DNA from: an uncultured bacterium
Lineage (GTDB): Bacteria; Patescibacteriota; Patescibacteriia; CAIQCM01
DNA length: 7,084 nucleotides
NCBI GenBank assembly: GCA_903870305.1
Contig: CAIQCM010000135.1
Coordinates: 1 to 7,084, forward strand
Direction: 5' to 3'
The position numbers were made by a program, and so were the translations under genes. Under the pieces are notes generated by a model. That model was given only the letters and a program-made list of their open reading frames with translations. It was not told the origin of the DNA and did no database searches. This document shows, one piece after another, positions 1 to 7,084 of this stretch (positions within the stretch are counted from its first letter, which is position 1; each line of letters opens with the position of its first letter).

Positions 1-1017
1 AACAAAGACCCCCGAGACGCGATCGACCAAATGTTCGATTGGTGCTTTTTGCGAAAGCGTCTCTTCCACCAGCCGCGTGATCTGCGCGAGCGCGGACTCG
101 CTTTGCACGCGCTCCACCCTTAGAACGAGCGCGCCATTCGCGTTCATCGTGGCGCCGTACACCTTGTCACCCACCGCTTTTTCGACCGGCGCGCTTTCGC
201 CGGTCAGCATCGATTCGTCAACCGATGAGGCGCCGTTCACGACCGCGCCGTCCAGCGGGATCTTTTCACCCGGCTTCACCAAAAGCAGATCCCCGACCTT
301 GATTGCCGCGATCGCGACCATTTCCTCTGCGCCGTTATTAACGCGTCGCGCTTCTTTGGCGCCCAGCTGCATGAGTTTGGTGACGGCCGAAGACGTCTGG
401 CCGCGGCTTTTGTCCTCAAGGAACCGTCCGACAAGAATGAGCGCCGTTACCGTCGAACCGACCTCAAAGTATACGGCGCCCCCTCCGGTTACGACCGACC
501 AAACGCTGAAAACGAAAGCCGTTAGCGTGCCAAATGAAACCAGCGTATCCATATCGGAGGCAAAACGCCCAAGCCGCCGGATCATCCCGAGGTGGAACTG
601 CCGACCGAACCAAATTATGACAATGCCCGAAAGAATGAATTCGACCCAATCGGTTGCCGCATAACCGGCGATCTCGCCCGGAACCTTCAAACCGAACATG
701 GCTATAGCTAGAACCGGCAGCGACAAGATGACGGCGCCAAAAGCCAAACGCTTGGCGGCGTTTGCTTCGATCAATTCATGATCATGACCCGACGCGTCGT
801 CCGCCAAGGACTCGGCGACGGCATACCCTTCTTTTTTAATCGCTTCGTGCAAGGCCTCGTGTCCTGCCACTGCGGCGTCGTATTCGACCGCGGCCGTTTC
901 GGTCGCATAATTAACGGTCGCTTTGCTCACGCCCGGAACTTTTTTAAGCGCGCTTTCAATGCGCAAGGCGCAAGAGGCGCAATGCATTCCCGCAATCGGT
1001 ATCTTTAATTTTTCCAT
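1..1017 (-). CDS. copA: P1B-type copper-translocating ATPase, N-terminal 339 residues (3' end beyond window)
   Basis: This is an ATP-driven pump of the inner membrane that most likely exports Cu(I) from the cytoplasm. The frame is open to the window edge, so the C-terminal half is missing. Residues 3-66 form a heavy-metal-associated domain with GMHCASC (Cys13, Cys16). A short linker with GHDHE follows, then hydrophobic helices near residues 90-110, 122-138, 155-175 and 180-200. The [10 protein letters not shown] stretch and VYFEVGS...GRFLE are typical of copper ATPases. The actuator domain has [10 protein letters not shown] and [11 protein letters not shown] (TGES at 272-275), the dephosphorylation motif. 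The sequence ends in VDRVSGVFV, just before the helices that should carry CPC, so metal specificity cannot be confirmed; Ag(I) is an alternative substrate. The ATG lies two bases after the stop of the exporter gene with no Shine-Dalgarno sequence, which suggests translational coupling. Confidence 0.93.
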   Translation of the reverse strand, partial: MEKLKIPIAGMHCASCALRIESALKKVPGVSKATVNYATETAAVEYDAAVAGHEALHEAIKKEGYAVAESLADDASGHDHELIEANAAKRLAFGAVILSLPVLAIAMFGLKVPGEIAGYAATDWVEFILSGIVIIWFGRQFHLGMIRRLGRFASDMDTLVSFGTLTAFVFSVWSVVTGGGAVYFEVGSTVTALILVGRFLEDKSRGQTSSAVTKLMQLGAKEARRVNNGAEEMVAIAAIKVGDLLLVKPGEKIPLDGAVVNGASSVDESMLTGESAPVEKAVGDKVYGATMNANGALVLRVERVQSESALAQITRLVEETLSQKAPIEHLVDRVSGVFV

Positions 1018-1019
1018 AT

Positions 1020-2204
1020 TTATGATGCGACAACGTTAAACTGCCCGCGGTACATGCCCATCGGACAGCTGAATTGATAAGTTCCGGGCTCGATGGGAGC
1101 CGTGAATTCGATCACGTTCTCGCCTGTTGATAAGGGTTTATTTATGCCAAGCGATGACGAAACGATCGCCATTTGGCAGCCGGAAGCGTTGGTCGCGTCT
1201 ACGGTCCAGCGCGTCGGTTCCCCGGCGCGAAGAGTGAATGAATTGGGAGAATATCCGCTCGCGCCGATCGACATGCTGATCGTTTGCGTTTGCCCGTCGT
1301 AAGAAGCCGCGCTTGCGGAGTCCGATGCCGCGCCGCCGTTATATGTGAGAACGGGCAAGCCCATGAGGTTGTAGCCGTTCCCGAAATTCATAATGCCAAG
1401 AACGATGACCGCCGCGCCGGCCAGGTGAAAGAAGAAACGCCCCGACTTCCCTTTCCACGAACCGGCGAGCCACCCCAGCGCGACAAGCGACGGAACCGTG
1501 CCGAGAGCGAAAGCCCCCATCACAAGCGCCCCGGCGGCGAAATTTCCCGACGAGAGCGCATAGAGCTGAAGCGCTTGGGTAAAGCCGCAAGGCAGAAAAA
1601 ACGTTCCCGCCCCTAAGAAGAATGGCGCGGCCGGATGCATCGACGAATCGGCCTTCATGACCCGGCGCGAAATAAAGGCGGGCATTCGCGGTATCAATTT
1701 CTTGATCCATTTCGGAAGCAGTTTAAGCATGTCGAGTCCCAAGGCCAACATGACCAACGCGGCAATAACGGTAATGGCGCCGGAGGCGAACGGCGAAACG
1801 GAAATATTTTTTCCGATCATCCCGATCAATCCGCCAAAAGCGGCATAGGAAATAACGCGGCCGGAGACGAATAACGTGACCGGGGCAAGGCGCGAGCCGG
1901 GTCGCCCCATCTTGGTCCTTTGCTCGTTGAATTTTGCCGCGGTAGCCAGAAGCAAGCCGCCGGAAACGGCCATGCATGAGGACGATGCCGCGACGAGCCC
2001 GATCGCCATGGCTGAAACAAAACCGATCGAGCCGTTAACGGCGAAATTTGAATGGAACAAACCCAACCGGGTCATAAGCAGACCGATCAAGAGCACCAAG
2101 GCGAAGAAGCCGACGAGCGCAAAAAAAGACGGCCGGCGATCGTTTAGCGGCATTGAAGCTGAATTGTTTGTGCATTGCATATGCGCGAACAGCGTTAAGA
2201 ACAA
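1020..2204 (-). CDS. TauE/SafE-like (DsbD/UreH-type) membrane protein with C-terminal cupredoxin domain
   Basis: This is a probable copper-handling membrane protein of 394 residues when read from a TTG start. Six or seven hydrophobic helices span about residues 26-276, with family-like motifs [10 protein letters not shown] (Cys77) and [19 protein letters not shown] (Cys206) that place Cys and Met in the membrane. A Gly/Ala/Ser linker (about 290-302) leads to a cupredoxin domain at 303-394, with [16 protein letters not shown] (Cys343) and [12 protein letters not shown] (Cys380, Met382, Met384), which should face outwards. It sits directly upstream of the copper ATPase. The start is uncertain. 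The TTG at 2204 has AAGG eight bases upstream, but ATG codons at 2180 and 2153 are possible and lack a Shine-Dalgarno sequence. The frame has no ATG or GTG upstream of 2204 before an in-frame stop at 2247-2249. From memory, relatives often have an N-terminal heavy-metal domain; none is present here. Function is inferred from domains and neighbours. Confidence 0.85.
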   Translation of the reverse strand: MFLTLFAHMQCTNNSASMPLNDRRPSFFALVGFFALVLLIGLLMTRLGLFHSNFAVNGSIGFVSAMAIGLVAASSSCMAVSGGLLLATAAKFNEQRTKMGRPGSRLAPVTLFVSGRVISYAAFGGLIGMIGKNISVSPFASGAITVIAALVMLALGLDMLKLLPKWIKKLIPRMPAFISRRVMKADSSMHPAAPFFLGAGTFFLPCGFTQALQLYALSSGNFAAGALVMGAFALGTVPSLVALGWLAGSWKGKSGRFFFHLAGAAVIVLGIMNFGNGYNLMGLPVLTYNGGAASDSASAASYDGQTQTISMSIGASGYSPNSFTLRAGEPTRWTVDATNASGCQMAIVSSSLGINKPLSTGENVIEFTAPIEPGTYQFSCPMGMYRGQFNVVAS

Positions 2205-2224
2205 GGAAAAGACCTTGTTCGCGC
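2183..2224 (-). promoter_or_regulatory. Two mutually exclusive hairpins over the start region of the exporter gene
   Basis: In the transcript, GAACAAGG (2220-2213) can pair perfectly with CCTTGTTC (2206-2199) around a six-base loop. Alternatively GCGCGAACA (2224-2216) can pair perfectly with TGTTCGCGC (2191-2183). Both need bases 2216-2220, so only one can form. The short stem buries the AAGG and the TTG start at 2204; the long stem leaves most of that region in its loop. The stop codon of the preceding gene (2224-2226) abuts the element, so a terminating ribosome would melt both. The pairing is directly visible; a regulatory role is inference. No U-tract follows, so this is not an intrinsic terminator. 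Confidence 0.45.
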
Positions 2225-2535
2225 TATCGCAACATGACCATCGTTTTCATTAAATATCGATGTCGATCTTTTTGATCCTGGCCAATAAGTCCTATTGGAC
2301 CAATCGGACCTATAAAAATTTCCAGCGAAAAAATAAAGAGCACAATGCACGCGACGGCAAACGACAGCGCAACCGCCGGCGCACCGGTATCATTGTGCGT
2401 CAAACAAACGGTAAAGCAGGCGGGCGACATGTCGCCGCCGCTCACCATCTCGTTCATTTCCGCCGTGTGCCGGGCGATCGCGAGCGCGCTCACGACGGAA
2501 ACGACGATCAGAATATTGACCAGCGTTTTTTTCAT
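2224..2535 (-). CDS. Small two-helix membrane protein with Met/Cys/His-rich loop (103 aa, unrecognised)
   Basis: I do not recognise this family. The start chosen is the ATG at 2535, one base after the stop of the previous gene. An upstream extension to 2637 would overlap that gene and adds an implausible sequence. A hydrophobic helix at residues 5-21 resembles an uncleaved signal anchor. The following loop, about 22-52, holds His23, Met27, Met30, Met36, Cys40, Cys44 and His47 (core MSPACFTVCLTH), a plausible metal-binding set on the outer face. A second helix covers about 53-75. The tail GPIGPIGLIG (76-85), followed by a polar segment, is encoded by a short 9-base repeat and may be a late addition. 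Its position directly before a copper exporter and ATPase suggests a periplasmic copper-binding accessory protein, but this is inference. Confidence 0.6.
   Translation of the reverse strand: MKKTLVNILIVVSVVSALAIARHTAEMNEMVSGGDMSPACFTVCLTHNDTGAPAVALSFAVACIVLFIFSLEIFIGPIGPIGLIGQDQKDRHRYLMKTMVMLR
2284..2313. repeat. Degenerate 9-base tandem repeat, about three units
   Basis: On the plus strand AATAAGTCC, TATTGGACC and AATCGGACC follow one another, then TAT, giving a 9-base period with conserved GGACC-like ends and partial palindromes (ATTGG-A-CCAAT). Read on the minus strand in frame it gives GPIGPIGLIG in the 103-residue protein. I recall similar nine-base words in spacers of other uncultivated bacteria, but cannot verify a match here. 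Confidence 0.6.
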
Positions 2536-2536
2536 T

Positions 2537-2839
2537 TTATGAATTCTTGGCGAGTTTATTATAGATCCATGAGAGGATCGAGCCGGAAAGATAGCCGATC
2601 GAGAACATCCAAACGACGCCGACGATTCCGCCGGCAAGCGTCAAAGTATAGCCCGGAAACAACGCCTCAAAATTCATTTCCACCTCAATGCCATAGCCCG
2701 TATACGCGCAGAGAATGGTATAGGCGGCGATCAAGAGTCCGCCAAAAATTCCCAACGAAAGTCCGGCCGCGGTCGGTTCAATGATCGCGTATCCATCTTC
2801 GCTCACATGATGTTTGAAGAAAGCGAACAATTTTTTCAT
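2537..2839 (-). CDS. Holin-like small two-helix membrane protein (100 aa)
   Basis: The start chosen is the ATG at 2839 (MKKLFAFFKH), four bases after the stop of the zinc-ribbon gene. A longer reading to 2887 would overlap that gene and adds a non-hydrophobic, Cys-rich leader. The protein has a charged N-terminus and two long hydrophobic helices at about residues 24-46 and 66-93, joined by a loop with FPGYTLT. The second half, FPGY...GG-VG-VW...GY-SG...W-YNKL, resembles small chromosomal proteins often labelled 'bacteriophage holin' (YPGY...WLYN type), judged from memory. No phage genes are nearby, so lysis is unlikely, and the actual function of this group is not known to me. It ends one base before the next ATG, so coupled translation is likely. 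Confidence 0.75.
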   Translation of the reverse strand: MKKLFAFFKHHVSEDGYAIIEPTAAGLSLGIFGGLLIAAYTILCAYTGYGIEVEMNFEALFPGYTLTLAGGIVGVVWMFSIGYLSGSILSWIYNKLAKNS

Positions 2840-2843
2840 ATCG

Positions 2844-3395
2844 TTATTCTTTTGCCGACCAGTAAACGCGCACCGGCAAATTCTCATTCGAGAAACGAAT
2901 ATTCAAGACGCCGCCTTTGTGCGAGCGGTCGACTTCTTTGCCAATAGCTTCGGCCAATTGATTTTGAGTGGTCGTAATGCGCACAGTGCGGCCCTTGTCC
3001 TCGATCTTAATGACCTGCGCTTCGGGATTGCGCTCAAAAGCGCGCGCAGCGACGTTCTTCGCCGTGCGGATAACCTCCAATTTAAGCTCGGGATCGCTAA
3101 AACCCGAAAGCGTCACCTCACCGGCATAACCAAATTCCGCGCCGACCGCGCCCAACGAACGACAAGCGCCGCAAAGTTCTTCCGTCACCTTATGGTTCGG
3201 CGGCAAGACCTGCGTGGCATGCGACCAAGTGTGCCAATGTTTGTCAAAATAAAGTGCATGACAACGAGGACAAGAAATGACTGCGGTCTTTGTCTTGACC
3301 TCCCTGCTCCACCAGTGCGGAACGCGGATCTCGATATTTTTAGCTCTTTCCCGGCGCCGCGCGGCGGCGAATTCGGGATTGTATTTGTGAGGCAT
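2844..3395 (-). CDS. BCAM0308-like zinc-ribbon protein (183 aa)
   Basis: This is a soluble protein of unknown function. The basic N-terminus (residues 1-37, rich in Arg/Lys) is followed by CPRC (Cys42, Cys45) with HALYFDKHWHTW, then CGAC (Cys75, Cys78), forming a four-Cys zinc ribbon. The second half (90-183) has LSGF...EVIRTAKN...ERNPEAQVIKIED, TTTQNQLAEAIGKEV and ENLPVRVYW. This order matches, from memory, the BCAM0308 family, which has been compared to the NMD3 type of ribosome-associated protein. There are no membrane segments or signal peptide. RNA or ribosome binding would be a guess based on that resemblance. The start ATG has no clear Shine-Dalgarno sequence and lies 37 bases after gatA without a visible terminator, so it could be co-transcribed with gatCA. 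Confidence 0.8.
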   Translation of the reverse strand: MPHKYNPEFAAARRRERAKNIEIRVPHWWSREVKTKTAVISCPRCHALYFDKHWHTWSHATQVLPPNHKVTEELCGACRSLGAVGAEFGYAGEVTLSGFSDPELKLEVIRTAKNVAARAFERNPEAQVIKIEDKGRTVRITTTQNQLAEAIGKEVDRSHKGGVLNIRFSNENLPVRVYWSAKE

Positions 3396-3416
3396 ATCGT
3401 TATTGAATGACCGAAT

Positions 3417-3437
3417 ATCTAATGTCTAATGTCTAAT
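3417..3437. repeat. Three tandem 7-base units, carrying the gatA stop codon
   Basis: The plus strand reads ATCTAAT, GTCTAAT, GTCTAAT in a row; on the minus strand this is ATTAGAC, ATTAGAC, ATTAGAT. The gatA stop (TAG, 3433-3435) is the first TAG. Because seven is not a multiple of three, the three TAGs fall in three different frames. The rest of the spacer to 3396 shows no hairpin or U-tract. Confidence 0.7.
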
Positions 3438-4872
3438 CCGCCGACCCTATGCCTGCTTTTTCAAAAGCTTCGGCGACATCTAGCAAGAACATGTCTTCGT
3501 CGCGAGGGGCGGCGAGTTGAATGCCGACCGGCATGCCGTCGGCTTCACCGCATGGCAAAGAAATGGACGGGATGCCGACCAGGTTGGCGTTGATCGTGAA
3601 GATGTCGGAAAGGTACATAGCGAGCGGGTCGTCGACTTTTTCCCCGATCGGCCAAGCAACGGTGGGTGAGGTCGGCGAAACAATGAGATCGACCTGTTGC
3701 CAAGCGTCGTTAAAGTCCTTAATGATAAGGCCGCGGACCTTTTCCGCTTGGCGATAATAAGCGTCGTAGTAACCGGCGGAGAGCACGTAAGTGCCGACCA
3801 TGATGCGGCGTTGCGGTTCGGGTCCGAAGGCGGCGCGGCTTTTAACGTAGCCGTCGATGAGCGAAGCGGCGCTTTTCATTTTCGAGGCCGGATAACGCAC
3901 GCCGTCGAAACGCGACAGGTTGGTCGAAACCTCGGCCGGCATGATCACGTAATAAGCGGCCAGGCCGTGCTCGGCGTTAGGGAGCGATATTTCAACGATT
4001 TCCGCGCCGAGCTCCTTGAGTTTAGCAATCCCCTTTTGCACGCAACCCTCGACATCGGCATCAAGTCCGGGCAAAAAATACTCGCGTGGCACGCCGACCT
4101 TGACCCCCTTGAGCGATCCGGGCGCCGCCAGCTTTTTCGCGCCCTTAATGTCGTGCGAGGTGGCATCGCGCTCGTCGCCGCCGCGGATTGTGTTAAACAC
4201 CGTGCGCGCGTCGCCGACCGAATTAGCGAGCGGTCCGATCACGTCGAGCGACGAGGCCATGCTCATGAGACCGTATCGCGAGACCGAGCCGTAGGTCGGC
4301 TTAAAGCCGACGCAGCCGCAAAGCGAGGCCGGTTGGCGGATCGAACCGCCCGTGTCCGAGCCGAGCGCAATGTGGCAAAGTCCGGATGCAACGGCCGCGG
4401 CCGAGCCGCCTGACGAGCCGCCGGGAACGCAGGTCAAATCCTTCGGGTTCTTGGTGGCGCCGTAAGCCGAATTCTCGGTGGAGGATCCCATGGCGAATTC
4501 GTCCATGTTGGTTTTTCCCACCATGATCGCGCCATCGTCGAACAATTTCTTGACCGCCGTGCCGGTGTACGGCGCAACGTATCCCTCGAGCATTTTCGAG
4601 GCCGAGCCGGTCAGCGTGCCGGAAACAAGCAGGTTGTCCTTTATGCCGACAAAAATTCCTTCAAGCGGACGGGCCTTTCCGGTTGCGTAAGCGGAATCGG
4701 CGCGCTTTGCCGCCTCGATCATCTCCGTTCCGTAAGTGCGCAGGTAAGCGTTAAGCTCGGGGTTTTCTTTTTCCAAACGCGACAAAAGTTCGGCCGCGAC
4801 CTGCGAGGGCATGAGCGTTTTTGCGCGATAAGCCGCGATCGTTTCTTGAATTGAGGGGAAGAGTTCGGCCAT
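3433..4872 (-). CDS. gatA: Asp-tRNA(Asn)/Glu-tRNA(Gln) amidotransferase subunit A
   Basis: This is the glutaminase/amidase subunit of the GatCAB complex. It releases ammonia from glutamine, which is used to convert mischarged Glu-tRNA(Gln) or Asp-tRNA(Asn) to the correct aminoacyl-tRNA in the cytoplasm. At 479 residues it has the usual length. The Ser-cisSer-Lys triad of the amidase signature family is intact: Lys78 in GIKDN, cis-Ser153 in PGGSSGGSAAA and nucleophile Ser177 in GSDTGGSIRQPAS. The downstream GFKPTYGSVSRYG and the C-terminal GIPSISLP and MPVGIQL are also typical. The start ATG is three bases after the gatC stop. A GGAG nine bases upstream lies within the last codons of gatC, so the two genes are translationally linked. 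GatB, needed for the full complex, is not directly downstream and must be encoded elsewhere. Confidence 0.98.
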   Translation of the reverse strand: MAELFPSIQETIAAYRAKTLMPSQVAAELLSRLEKENPELNAYLRTYGTEMIEAAKRADSAYATGKARPLEGIFVGIKDNLLVSGTLTGSASKMLEGYVAPYTGTAVKKLFDDGAIMVGKTNMDEFAMGSSTENSAYGATKNPKDLTCVPGGSSGGSAAAVASGLCHIALGSDTGGSIRQPASLCGCVGFKPTYGSVSRYGLMSMASSLDVIGPLANSVGDARTVFNTIRGGDERDATSHDIKGAKKLAAPGSLKGVKVGVPREYFLPGLDADVEGCVQKGIAKLKELGAEIVEISLPNAEHGLAAYYVIMPAEVSTNLSRFDGVRYPASKMKSAASLIDGYVKSRAAFGPEPQRRIMVGTYVLSAGYYDAYYRQAEKVRGLIIKDFNDAWQQVDLIVSPTSPTVAWPIGEKVDDPLAMYLSDIFTINANLVGIPSISLPCGEADGMPVGIQLAAPRDEDMFLLDVAEAFEKAGIGSAD

Positions 4873-4875
4873 AAT

Positions 4876-5175
4876 TTATTTCTCCATGATGCCCAAGACC
4901 TTGTTAAGATCGGCTTCCGAGGTTGGAAACGACTTGATGATGCCGTCGCGCTCGCCCGATGACGCCGGCTTCACCTCATCGATCCTGAAAGCGTTCAAAA
5001 AATCAACGCCGCCGTGCACCTCTTTGGCGGCGGAAGTGTCGAGAACGGAAAGCGACGCCACATAACCCAAAATCTCCTCCATGTCTTTCTGCCGCGTGGC
5101 AATGAGGTTTTCGTCCAAGGGCAATCGCGCCAAGGCGAACAGTTTTTTGATCTCTTCAGTGGTTATTTGGGACAT
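4876..5175 (-). CDS. gatC: Asp-tRNA(Asn)/Glu-tRNA(Gln) amidotransferase subunit C
   Basis: This is the small clamp subunit that wraps around GatA and stabilises its contact with GatB. Its 99 residues are the usual size. The N-terminal helix (ITTEEIKKLFALARLPLDE) and the helix with EEILGYVASLSVLDT match the GatC pattern. The most diagnostic part is NAFRIDEVKPA (about 61-71), equivalent to the family's FReDev stretch. The C-terminus ends NKVLGIMEK, close to the usual VPKVLE-type tail. No Shine-Dalgarno sequence is visible before the ATG at 5175; the preceding bases are AT-rich (TAAATTCTAAATT). It forms a pair with gatA, whose ribosome binding site it contains. Confidence 0.95.
   Translation of the reverse strand: MSQITTEEIKKLFALARLPLDENLIATRQKDMEEILGYVASLSVLDTSAAKEVHGGVDFLNAFRIDEVKPASSGERDGIIKSFPTSEADLNKVLGIMEK
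4882..4885 (-). promoter_or_regulatory. Ribosome binding site of gatA inside the end of gatC
   Basis: The minus strand reads GGAG here, nine bases before the gatA ATG at 4872. It overlaps the last codons of gatC (Met-Glu-Lys-stop). It is the clearest Shine-Dalgarno match in the window; most other starts have little or none. Confidence 0.7.
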
Positions 5176-5263
5176 AATTTAGAATTTAACGACTAAGGAC
5201 AAACGATGAATGATGAATACGCCCTTCGTCATTAGTCGTTCATAATTCATACTTAATCGTTCG
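5176..5263. repeat. AT-rich ligA-gatC spacer with large imperfect inverted repeat
   Basis: The 88-base spacer holds AACGACTAA at 5188-5196 and its exact reverse complement TTAGTCGTT at 5232-5240. The arms extend imperfectly outwards to GAATT (5182-5186) and AATTC (5244-5248) and inwards to GGAC/GTC-type pairs, leaving about 35 bases between the core arms. Related words (GATGAAT, AATTCAT, AATCGTTCG) recur inside and outside the arms, so this looks like a degenerate repetitive element. There is no U-tract to make it a convincing terminator and no clear -35/-10 pair. A transcript-level structure ahead of gatC is possible. Confidence 0.55.

Positions 5264-7084
<1,821 letters not shown>

Noticed and set aside
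77..664. Plus-strand open frame of 195 codons at the window start
   Set aside because: The minus strand here encodes the copper ATPase with clear TGES and HMA motifs; the plus frame is low-complexity Ser/Thr/Pro.
2199..2220. Intrinsic terminator between the 103-residue protein gene and the exporter gene
   Set aside because: The hairpin is followed by TTAACGCTG, not a U-tract, and the stem is only moderately GC-rich.
2537..2839. Prophage remnant suggested by a holin-like protein
   Set aside because: No endolysin, integrase, capsid or other phage gene is nearby, and this protein type is common in chromosomes as a lone gene.
3697..4413. Long plus-strand open frame of 238 codons opposite gatA
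   Set aside because: It lies entirely antisense to a well-conserved gene, has a biased Arg/Ala/Val composition and no recognisable domain.
5176..5215. Promoter for gatC (TTGTCC ... TAAATT on the minus strand)
   Set aside because: The spacing is 15 bases and the -10-like box abuts the start codon, which would put transcription start inside the gene.

Overview
This window looks like a piece of a small-genome bacterial chromosome, most likely from the Patescibacteria (Candidate Phyla Radiation). That placement is an inference. It rests on the dense one-strand packing, the weak or absent Shine-Dalgarno sequences, the LigA sequence type (GVVGKTPRG where E. coli LigA has a RAPRW-type segment) and the AT-rich, repeat-like spacers between GC-richer genes. 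The standard bacterial code fits: TAA, TAG and TGA all end genes. No tRNA, rRNA, CRISPR array, insertion sequence or integrase gene was seen.

All eight recognisable genes lie on the minus strand, so transcription runs from position 7084 towards 1. First comes a housekeeping block: NAD-dependent DNA ligase (ligA, 5' end cut by the window edge), an 88-base spacer with a large imperfect inverted repeat, then gatC and gatA, three bases apart, encoding two of the three subunits of the Asp/Glu-tRNA amidotransferase. gatB is not directly downstream. A three-unit 7-base array carries the gatA stop codon.

A tight five-gene run follows, with gaps of 4, 1, about 19 and 2 bases: a BCAM0308-like zinc-ribbon protein, a holin-like two-helix membrane protein, a 103-residue two-helix protein with a Met/Cys/His-rich loop, a TauE/SafE-like membrane protein fused to a cupredoxin domain, and a P1B-type copper ATPase (3' end cut by the window edge). 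The last two genes form a convincing copper-handling pair: an ATPase that would pump copper out of the cytoplasm, and a membrane protein with an outward-facing copper-binding domain. The 103-residue protein is a plausible extra metal binder. The zinc-ribbon and holin-like genes have no clear link to copper beyond position.

The points most worth a second look are the loss of the motif IV lysine in LigA, a cupredoxin domain without any histidine, a pair of mutually exclusive hairpins over the probable start of the exporter gene, and a 9-base repeat that has been read into the tail of the 103-residue protein.
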